Assembly: GCF_000240165.1 (NCBI RefSeq)
Contig: NC_017586.1
Location: 5,903,228 to 5,967,227, forward strand
Origin: Streptantibioticus cattleyicolor NRRL 8057 = DSM 46488
Lineage (GTDB): Bacteria > Actinomycetota > Actinomycetes > Streptomycetales > Streptomycetaceae
Reading direction: 5' to 3'
DNA length: 64,000 nucleotides
A program made the translations under genes and the position numbers. The notes under the pieces were generated by a model. The model was not told the origin of the DNA and did not search any database. It was given only the letters and a program-made list of their open reading frames with translations. Below, piece after piece: positions 58,292 through 64,000 of this stretch (position 1 is the first letter of the stretch; the number at the start of each line of letters is the position of its first letter).

Positions 58292-59923
58292 TCACAGTCG
58301 TACCTCGAACCACACGACCTTGCCGCCGGCGGTGCGGCTCGCGCCCCACTCGTCGGAGAGCCGGCTGACCAGGCCCAGACCGCGCCCGTCCTCGTCGGTG
58401 GCGCTCGCCGGGCGCAGGGTGGGCATGTTGTGGTCGTCGTCGCTGACTTCGACGAGCAGTTTGTTGTCGGTGCGCATCAGGCGTAGTTGGACGTCGTGCC
58501 GGGCCACCCGCAGGGCGTTGGTGACCAGTTCGCTGACGAGGAGTTCGGCGAGTTCGACGAGGTTGTGCAGGCCCCAGGCGGCGAGGCGTTCCACGGTGGC
58601 GGCGCGGGCGACGCGGGCTTGGGAGGGGTGACGGGGCAGTTGCCATTCGGCCACGTCGTCGGGTGCGATGCCGTCGAGCCGGGCGACGAGCAGGGCGACG
58701 TCGTCGTCGCAGTAGTCGGGTTGCAGGCGGGTCATGATCTGTTCGCACACCTCCTGGGGGCTGTCGGCGGGCCCGTCGGTGATGCCGGCGCACAGCGCCT
58801 CCAGGCCCTCGTCGATGGGGCGGCTGCGGCTCTCCACCAGTCCGTCGGTGCACATCACCAGCCAGCTGCCGTCGTCTATCGGGACCCGCATCTCCTCGAA
58901 GGCCACACCGCCGACGCCGATCGGCGCGCCGGTGGGTATCTCCAGCAGCCGGGGCTTGCCGTCCGCGTCGACGAGGACCGGCGGGACGTGACCGGCGTTG
59001 GCGAGGGTCAGGGTGCGCCGCACCGGGTCGTAGACGCTGTAGATGCAGGTGGCGAGGTGCTCGGTGCTCAGGTGGTGGGTGAGGTTGTCCAGTTGGCGCA
59101 GGAGTTGGGCGGGCGGCAGGTCCATCGAGGCCATGGTGATGATGGAGGTGCGGAACTGGCCCATCACCGCGGCGCTCATCAGGCCGTGCCCCATGACGTC
59201 GCCGACGACCAGGGCTACCCGGCCGCTCGGCAGCCGGATGGCGTCGAACCAGTCGCCGCCCGCCGCGTTGCCGTGCCCGGGGTGGTAGTCGTAGGCGATC
59301 CGCACCCCGGGGATCCGGGGCGGACGGATGGGGAGCAGGCTGCGTTGCAGGTTGACCGCGGTCACCGACTCCAGGCGGCTGAGGCGGGCGTTGTCCAGCG
59401 TCGCGCTGACCTCGGCCCCGGCCAGGCGTAGTTGGGCCAGCTGCTCCCGGAGGGTCTCGGCGGTGGCGGTGGCCTCGTTGGTGATGGCGGCCAGCCGTTC
59501 CTCGGCGTCCGACCAGGTGGGCTCCAGCAGGTCCTCGGCCTCGTCGTCGTGCATGCCGAGCCCGAGTTCCACGGCTGCCTGCTCGCCGGCGGACCCCAGA
59601 CGGCTGATGCCCGGCTGCTGGCGGCGCCGTTCCTCGGCCAGCCGGTTCCACGCGGTCTCCCAGCGCGGGTCGTCGGCGGGCTCCACCCCGCACACCTGGA
59701 GGAAGGCGAAGAGCCGGGCCTTGGTGGGGAAGGTGCGTCCCGCCAGCATGTCCGCGACCGCCGAACGCGACAGCGACTTGCCGTGCCTGATGGCCCACCG
59801 CTCCATGGTCCGCAGCGACGGCTGATCGGCGCGGGTGCGTAATCGCCTCAGCAGTTCCGCGAAGTCCTCGACGGTGACGGCCGTGGCCGGGTCGATGTCG
59901 GGATGCAAGGGCACAGCGTCCAT
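58292..59923 (-). CDS. HTH-PP2C phosphatase-HATPase fusion regulator
   Basis: A 543-residue signalling protein. Residues ~15-85 form an Xre-like helix-turn-helix (FAELLRRLRTRADQPSLRTM, SRSAVADMLAGRTFPTKARL). A coiled linker follows (~120-195). A SpoIIE/RsbU-type PP2C phosphatase covers ~205-400 (GHGNAAGGDWFDAIRLPSGR, VALVVGDVMGHGLMSAAVMG, GSWLVMCTDGLVESR). A C-terminal HATPase of the RsbW type covers ~410-543 (LAELLVSELVTNALRVARHD, DEDGRGLGLVSRLSDEWG). PP2C acts on anti-anti-sigma factors and HATPase on sigma or anti-anti-sigma proteins, so this one chain could both phosphorylate and dephosphorylate. The added HTH is unusual. ATG 59923 follows GCGAGGAGCTG. Confidence 0.88.
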   Translation of the reverse strand: MDAVPLHPDIDPATAVTVEDFAELLRRLRTRADQPSLRTMERWAIRHGKSLSRSAVADMLAGRTFPTKARLFAFLQVCGVEPADDPRWETAWNRLAEERRRQQPGISRLGSAGEQAAVELGLGMHDDEAEDLLEPTWSDAEERLAAITNEATATAETLREQLAQLRLAGAEVSATLDNARLSRLESVTAVNLQRSLLPIRPPRIPGVRIAYDYHPGHGNAAGGDWFDAIRLPSGRVALVVGDVMGHGLMSAAVMGQFRTSIITMASMDLPPAQLLRQLDNLTHHLSTEHLATCIYSVYDPVRRTLTLANAGHVPPVLVDADGKPRLLEIPTGAPIGVGGVAFEEMRVPIDDGSWLVMCTDGLVESRSRPIDEGLEALCAGITDGPADSPQEVCEQIMTRLQPDYCDDDVALLVARLDGIAPDDVAEWQLPRHPSQARVARAATVERLAAWGLHNLVELAELLVSELVTNALRVARHDVQLRLMRTDNKLLVEVSDDDHNMPTLRPASATDEDGRGLGLVSRLSDEWGASRTAGGKVVWFEVRL

Positions 59924-60160
59924 CAGCTCCTCGCCGGTCCGGGGGACACCGGAAATGTAGAGGACGTCCACCGGCCTCCACCCGGGAACCGGAACGGGCA
60001 CTGTCCGTAGTTGGCCGATGTTGGCAGGAAATGGCCGTGACCGGCCGATGCCGTCCGCAGGTGGCGACTCCGCTGGCGGGACACCACGGGCACGGGCGTC
60101 CATGGCATCCGGCGCACCGGAGCCGGTGCGTTCCCATGGCACCCGAAGGAGAAGACGTAC

Positions 60161-60448
60161 GTGTCGGGACCCCTGGACACCCTGCAGGCGGCAGCCGTCC
60201 TGCTCAACCTCGCCGGCGCGCTCGTCGAGGCGGGCGCCGCGGTGGTGACCGCCGTGGTGAAGCTGCGCGCGTCCCCCTCACCCGCCGGGGAACCACGACG
60301 GGTACGACCGCCCCGGCACGCCACGGCCGTCAGGCGCCGGCGGCCACGGCCCCCAGTTCGTCGAGCGTGTCGAGGACGAGCCGCGGCAGGTCGGGTGCGT
60401 CGTCCCGTTCGCCGGGCGCGGCGAGCCAGCACGCGAAGGCGACCTTGA
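60161..60448 (+). CDS. Possible small membrane-associated protein
   Basis: GTG 60161 follows GAAGGAGAAGACGTAC, a good ribosome-binding site, and opens a 95-residue frame. The first ~38 residues (MSGPLDTLQAAAVLLNLAGA, LVEAGAAVVTAVVKLRASPS) form a plausible single hydrophobic helix. The rest is an arginine-rich run that overlaps the convergent TetR gene by 119 bases and looks non-biological. Either the true protein is short, with its stop lost by mutation, or the frame is spurious. It is divergent from the HTH-PP2C regulator. Confidence 0.35.
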   Translation: MSGPLDTLQAAAVLLNLAGALVEAGAAVVTAVVKLRASPSPAGEPRRVRPPRHATAVRRRRPRPPVRRACRGRAAAGRVRRPVRRARRASTRRRP

Positions 60449-60905
60449 GGGCGGCGATCCCGGCCTCCGCGGCCAGGCTCGCGGTGCGGTCGGGGACGCC
60501 GCGTTCGCGCAGCGCGTCGGCGATGGCGGCGGAGAGGGAGGCGAGCTTGACCAGTTCGCGTTCCTGGAGTTCGGGGTTGGCGGCGATGACCGCCTGACGG
60601 ACCCGGGAGCCCTCGCGGTCGAGGAAGATCGCGGTGGCGGCCTTGAGGCCCTCGGCGACCGCGGCGATGGGCCGGACGGAGTCGGGGGCCTCGGCGACCG
60701 CCCGCACGGTCACCTCGTGCAGATGGCCCGAGCCCGCGAAGAGCACGTCGCGCTTGTCGGCGAAGTGCCGGAAGAACGTGCGCTTGGTCAGCCCGGCCCG
60801 CGCGGTGATCTCCGCCACCGTGGTCCGGTCGAACCCGTGCTCCGCGAAGAGCTCCAAGGCCGCCTGCAACAGCCGGCCACGCGCGTCCGGCTCCCATCGT
60901 CCCAT
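60330..60905 (-). CDS. TetR family repressor
   Basis: A 191-residue TetR protein. GRLLQAALELFAEHGFDRTT then EITARAGLTKRTFFRHFADK (residues 10-51) is the helix-turn-helix, followed by RDVLFAG, a common junction. The ligand domain includes SAAIADALRERGVPDRTASL. TAGAAT lies 6 bases upstream of ATG 60905 on the reverse strand, so translation is probably leaderless. Its -35 overlaps the operator at 60919-60939. It presumably represses itself and the divergent epimerase-like gene. Confidence 0.93.
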   Translation of the reverse strand: MGRWEPDARGRLLQAALELFAEHGFDRTTVAEITARAGLTKRTFFRHFADKRDVLFAGSGHLHEVTVRAVAEAPDSVRPIAAVAEGLKAATAIFLDREGSRVRQAVIAANPELQERELVKLASLSAAIADALRERGVPDRTASLAAEAGIAALKVAFACWLAAPGERDDAPDLPRLVLDTLDELGAVAAGA

Positions 60906-60911
60906 GGCGTC

Positions 60912-60968
60912 ATTCTAGTGATGACACCTGGTGTCGTCAGTGTTAGGGTGATGACACCTGGTGTCATC
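60912..60968. promoter_or_regulatory. Overlapping divergent promoters with two TetR operators
   Basis: Operator 1 (60919-60939, TGATGACACC-T-GGTGTCGTCA, one mismatch) and operator 2 (60950-60968, GATGACACC-T-GGTGTCATC, perfect) have centres 30 bases apart. Reverse promoter for tetR: CTGACG (60940-60935), 17 bases, TAGAAT (60917-60912). Forward promoter: ATGACA (60921-60926), 17 bases, TAGGGT (60944-60949). Operator 1 covers both -35 boxes and operator 2 the forward start site. Confidence 0.85.
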
Positions 60969-61026
60969 GGCTCCGGGTCTTCCCGTGCCGTGCGGTCGTT
61001 TCCCCCTTTTTCCTCGGAGGTTTCCC

Positions 61027-61944
61027 ATGCGTGTTTTCGTCACCGGCGCGTCCGGTCACATCGGCAGCGCCGTCGTCCCCGAACTGCTCGGCGCCGGCCA
61101 CCAGGTCGTCGGGCTGGCCCGCTCCGACGCCTCGGCCGACAAGGTCGCGGCGCTCGGGGCCGAGGTCCGCCGCGGCGACCTGGACGACCTCGACGGGCTG
61201 CGGGAGGCCGCCGCCCTGGCCGACGGCGTCCTCCACCTCGCCTACAAGCACGAGGCGATGCTCCGCGGCGACCTCGTCACCGGCGCCGTCGCCGACCTGC
61301 GGGCCGTCGAGGCGATGGGCGAGGCGCTGACCGGCTCCGACAAGCCGCTGGTGATCATGGGCGGGACGCTGCTCCTCACCTTCGCCGGCATCACCGGACG
61401 CCCGGGAACGGAGGAGGACGTCCTGGCCTCGGCGCCCCGGGCCGACTCGGAGAACGCGGTGATCGCGCTCGCCGGACGCGGGGTGCGCTCGGCGGCCGTA
61501 CGGCTCTCACCGGTCGTCCACAGCGCCTACGACCGCGGCGGCTTCATACCGACGCTGATCTCCATCGCCGCCGGGAAGGGCTTCTCCGCGTACGTGGGGG
61601 AGGGGGCCAACCACTGGCCCGCCGTGCACACCCTGGACGCGGCACGGCTGTGCCGGCTCGCGCTGGAGAAGGCACCGGCCGGCTCGCGGCTGCACGCGGC
61701 GGCCGACGAGGGGATCCCGTTCCGGCGGATCGCCGAGTCCATCGGCCGCCACCTCGACGTCCCGGTCAAGTCCGTCACCGCCGAGGAGGCGGCGGACCAC
61801 TTCGGCTTCCTCGGCGCCCTGGTCACGCTCGACAACCCGGTCTCCACCGCCCGAACCCGCGAAGTCCTCGGCTGGCAGCCGGTCCACCCCGGTCTCCTCG
61901 CGGACCTGGACGAGGGCCACTACTTCGCCGGCCGGACGGCGTAG
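61027..61944 (+). CDS. NAD(P)-dependent epimerase/SDR (extended, NmrA-like) protein
   Basis: A 305-residue extended short-chain dehydrogenase-fold protein. RVFVTGASGHIGSAVVPELL (residues 2-21) is the dinucleotide-binding motif TGxxGxxG, and GLARSDASADKVAALGAEVR gives an arginine after strand 2 that favours NADP(H). The usual YxxxK is not evident (the region reads SENAVIALAGRGVRSAAVRL), so it may be an atypical reductase or a redox-sensing binder. WPAVHTLDAARLCRLALEKA is the typical extended-SDR C-terminal segment. TCGGAGGTTTCCC before ATG 61027 is a strong ribosome-binding site. It is controlled by the divergent TetR. Confidence 0.88.
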   Translation: MRVFVTGASGHIGSAVVPELLGAGHQVVGLARSDASADKVAALGAEVRRGDLDDLDGLREAAALADGVLHLAYKHEAMLRGDLVTGAVADLRAVEAMGEALTGSDKPLVIMGGTLLLTFAGITGRPGTEEDVLASAPRADSENAVIALAGRGVRSAAVRLSPVVHSAYDRGGFIPTLISIAAGKGFSAYVGEGANHWPAVHTLDAARLCRLALEKAPAGSRLHAAADEGIPFRRIAESIGRHLDVPVKSVTAEEAADHFGFLGALVTLDNPVSTARTREVLGWQPVHPGLLADLDEGHYFAGRTA

Positions 61945-62058
61945 CACCCCACGGCACCCTCCTGGACCACCGGAGGCGTACCCTCCCCGCCCGCCCCGGC
62001 GTTGTACGCGGCGACGCGCGGCGTACCGGACGCCGGGCGGGCGGGACGGGAGGCGTGG

Positions 62059-63252
62059 ATGGGGCCGGCACGCGACGGTGCCCTGGTGATGGGGGTCGTG
62101 GTGGCGCGTTCCGGGCGGCTGGCCGGGCTCGGTGACCCGCCGGCGTTCGCCATGTCGTCGCTGGAGCCCTGGCTGGACCGGGTGCGCGCCGGCACGGCCA
62201 CGTACCCGGTGCGGCTGGTGAGCCGGGACAGCCGTTCCACGGCGGAGGGCGGACGCCGGGCGGTACGCGAGCTGGCCGGCCAGAAGGGCGCGCGGATCGT
62301 CGTCACGCTGGCCGGCACCCAGGTGCTGCCCGCCGTCGCCGACGGCTGCGAGGAGGCCGGGGTGCCCTGTGTCTCCAGCGCGTTCCCCTGGCAGGCCTAC
62401 TACTACGGGCGCGGCGCCACCGAGGCCACCCCGTTCCGCTGGACGTACCACTTCTGCTGGGGACTGGACGCCATCGCGGAGACCTTCACCGACCTGTGGG
62501 CGCTCTCCGGCGCCGGGCCCACCGTGGGGTGCCTGTGGAACGACGGCCCGCAGGGCACCTGGTCACGGGAGGCGGAACGCGGCTTCGCGGCCGTCGCCCG
62601 CGCCCGTGGCTACCGGCTGGTGGACCCGGCCGCCTACCAGGAACCCGCCGCCGACCTCGGCGGCCACGCCGACGCCTTCGCGGCGGCCGGCGCCGAACTG
62701 GTCACCAGCGCCGCCACCGCACGCGACCTGGCGCTCTTCCGCACCACCGCCGCCGAACGCGGCACGCACCCACGGCTGATCACCTGCTCGCGCCGGCTCG
62801 CCTACCCGCCCTCGGTCACCGGCGGCGAGCGGCCCGCCCAGGCCGACGTGGCCACCCTGGCCTACTGGACGCCCCGCCACCCCTACCGTTCCTCCCTCGA
62901 CGGCACCACCGCCGCCCGGCTCGCCGAGGAGTACGAGCGGCACACCGGCTGCCAGTGGCTCCAGCCGCTCGGCCTCGCCCACGCGCTCATCGAGGTCGCC
63001 GTCCACGCGCTGCGCACCGCGGCCGACCCCACGGACCGCGCGGCCGTCGCCGACGCGATCGCCCGCACCAAGCTGGAGACCGTCGCCGGACCGCTGGACT
63101 GGACGGCCGGCCCGGTCCCCAACGTCGCCACGGTGCGCCTCGCCGGCGGCCAGTGGCGACCGGGCCGCCACCACGACGACGAACTGTCCCTGGTGACCGA
63201 CGGCGGCATCGACGGACTGCGCGCCGAGGCCGACCTCGTCCTCAGCCGGTAG
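62059..63252 (+). CDS. Periplasmic-binding-type (Peripl_BP_6) protein without signal peptide
   Basis: A 397-residue class I ligand-binding protein of the branched-chain amino acid/urea/amide receptor type. ALVMGVVVARSGRLAGLGDP opens lobe 1, RLVSRDSRSTAEGGRRAVRE and IVVTLAGTQVLPAVADGCEE are typical, and WTYHFCWGLDAIAETFTDLW with TVGCLWNDGPQGTWSREAER forms the hinge/lobe 2. There is no signal peptide or lipobox at ATG 62059 (preceded by GGGAGG) or in the 19-codon upstream extension. No permease or ATPase gene adjoins. It may act as a cytoplasmic sensor, or export could depend on a missed start. Confidence 0.85.
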   Translation: MGPARDGALVMGVVVARSGRLAGLGDPPAFAMSSLEPWLDRVRAGTATYPVRLVSRDSRSTAEGGRRAVRELAGQKGARIVVTLAGTQVLPAVADGCEEAGVPCVSSAFPWQAYYYGRGATEATPFRWTYHFCWGLDAIAETFTDLWALSGAGPTVGCLWNDGPQGTWSREAERGFAAVARARGYRLVDPAAYQEPAADLGGHADAFAAAGAELVTSAATARDLALFRTTAAERGTHPRLITCSRRLAYPPSVTGGERPAQADVATLAYWTPRHPYRSSLDGTTAARLAEEYERHTGCQWLQPLGLAHALIEVAVHALRTAADPTDRAAVADAIARTKLETVAGPLDWTAGPVPNVATVRLAGGQWRPGRHHDDELSLVTDGGIDGLRAEADLVLSR

Positions 63253-63278
63253 CCGGCCGAGGATGGTTGAATCCCCGC

Positions 63279-63956
63279 ATGAATGATCTTGTCGTACTGC
63301 GGGTCTTCCTCGGGCCGGACGGCGGGGGAGGCAACCTGCTGGGCGTCGTCCCCGACGGCACCGCGCTGCCCGGCCGTCCGGAACGCCAGGAGCGCGCCGC
63401 CCGACTCGGCTTCAGCGAGACCGTGTTCATCGACGACCCGGTCCGCGGCGAGGTGGACATCTACACCCCGAGCACCCGACTGCCGTTCGCCGGGCACCCG
63501 TTGGTCGGCACCTCCTGGCTGCTGCGTCGGGACGGTCACGACCCGGCGGTGCTGCGTCCGCCGGCCGGTGAGGTGGCGGCCTGGCGGGAGGGGGAGTTCG
63601 ACTGGATCCGCGGGCGCGCCGAGTGGGCCGCCGGCCGCCGCACCCAGCGGTACGACTCGGTGGCCGAGGTCGACGCGCTGCCCGCCCCGCCGCCCGGCGA
63701 GGGGTGGTTGTACGCCTGGGCCTGGCAGGACGAGGCCGCCGGGGTGGTCCGGGCCCGCGGCTTCCCGCGCCGCTCGGACGGGATCACCGAGGACGAGGCC
63801 ACCGGCGCCGCCGCCGTCGTCCTCACCGCGGAACTCGGCCGCCCGCTCGACATCCGCCAGGGCGCCGGCTCGCAGATCCTCACCCGCCACCACCCCGACG
63901 GCTGGATCGACGTCGGCGGCCGGGTCGCCGAAGCGCCCCGGGCCACCCGGCGCTGA
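63279..63956 (+). CDS. PhzF-family protein
   Basis: A 225-residue protein of the PhzF/diaminopimelate-epimerase fold. LVVLRVFLGPDGGGGNLLGV replaces the usual FT..pf.GN.. opening, STRLPFAGHPLVGTSWLL is the hallmark PhzF motif (LPFAGHP), and GITEDEATGAAAVVLTAELG with RQGAGSQILTR forms the second-lobe active-site signature. It is shorter than typical PhzF (~280 residues) because the domain crossover region is reduced. Family enzymes isomerise small acids; the substrate is unknown. TTGAAT lies 6 bases before ATG 63279 and there is no ribosome-binding site, so it may be leaderless. Only 44 bases without features follow to the window end. Confidence 0.86.
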   Translation: MNDLVVLRVFLGPDGGGGNLLGVVPDGTALPGRPERQERAARLGFSETVFIDDPVRGEVDIYTPSTRLPFAGHPLVGTSWLLRRDGHDPAVLRPPAGEVAAWREGEFDWIRGRAEWAAGRRTQRYDSVAEVDALPAPPPGEGWLYAWAWQDEAAGVVRARGFPRRSDGITEDEATGAAAVVLTAELGRPLDIRQGAGSQILTRHHPDGWIDVGGRVAEAPRATRR

Positions 63957-64000
63957 CCCGGCGGACGCCACAGCCCCGGTTCCGTACCGGCGCCGCGCCC

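Noticed and set aside
1-64000. tRNA, rRNA, CRISPR arrays, insertion sequences, integrases, attachment sites
   Set aside because: Looked for cloverleaf-like ends, regularly spaced repeats, transposase and integrase motifs; none seen. The holin-named gene at 23455 is a chromosomal stress-type protein, not phage.

Overview
The window is very GC-rich actinobacterial DNA. Codons nearly all end in G or C, GTG starts are common, gene ends often overlap by 4 bases (ATGA/GTGA), and the gene content (DUF3618, DUF2795, LPFR small protein, mycothiol-type DinB protein, many TetR/MarR regulators) is typical of Streptomyces or a close relative. It holds about 60 protein genes and no tRNA, rRNA, CRISPR array, insertion sequence or phage module that I can see. 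It reads as ordinary chromosome with a specialised-metabolism edge on the left.

Left part (1-17.3 kb): the tail of one AMP-dependent ligase, a second acyl/aryl ligase, an FAD monooxygenase, a class IV PLP enzyme and a Tat-exported berberine-bridge-type oxidase lie in one direction and look like the edge of a biosynthetic cluster continuing upstream. Facing them is a pair: a 1740-residue Tat-exported GH38 alpha-mannosidase and a parvulin-like protein, joined by a 4-base overlap. Then come a CynX/NimT-type MFS gene, a metallo-beta-lactamase-fold hydrolase, a DHA2 efflux pump, an NADPH-FMN reductase and the divergent TetR that probably controls them through an operator at 16517-16555.

17.4-27.1 kb: a DinB/DUF664 protein, an FAD monooxygenase with an MFS exporter, a methyltransferase, then a group that looks stress-related: a MoaD-like/Mut7-C fusion, two membrane-associated proteins (holin-X type, DUF3618), a stand-alone ATP-dependent DNA ligase divergent from a LigD-type polymerase, and DUF2795. 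Three promoters here carry the GGGTAC -10 element of Streptomyces sigma-B-type factors.

27.4-41.6 kb: an MFS/MarR operon with its operator, a YVTN beta-propeller protein, an L,D-transpeptidase, a phosphoesterase, a VOC protein, a family 5 uracil-DNA glycosylase, a helical-repeat membrane protein, DUF3048, inorganic pyrophosphatase, an Rv1733c-like protein, a site-2 protease with CBS domains, a zinc alcohol dehydrogenase broken by a one-base frameshift, an LPFR small protein and a secreted His/Asp/Gly/Arg-rich repeat protein.

41.9-52.3 kb: an operon for a PaoABC-type molybdenum aldehyde oxidoreductase followed by a secreted GH65 (trehalase-like) enzyme, a coiled-coil protein, an FAD aromatic hydroxylase with a strong operator-covered promoter, and a Na+/H+ antiporter.

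52.5-64 kb: a serine hydrolase behind a perfect 22-base palindrome, a histidine kinase/response regulator/membrane protein module, two TetR genes each divergent from a likely target with clear palindromic operators, an unusual HTH-PP2C-HATPase fusion, an orphan periplasmic-binding-type protein without a signal peptide, and a PhzF-like protein.

Two themes recur. Many genes have a TANNNT-like -10 element only 6-7 bases before the start codon (probable leaderless transcripts). Most local regulators sit beside a readable palindromic operator.
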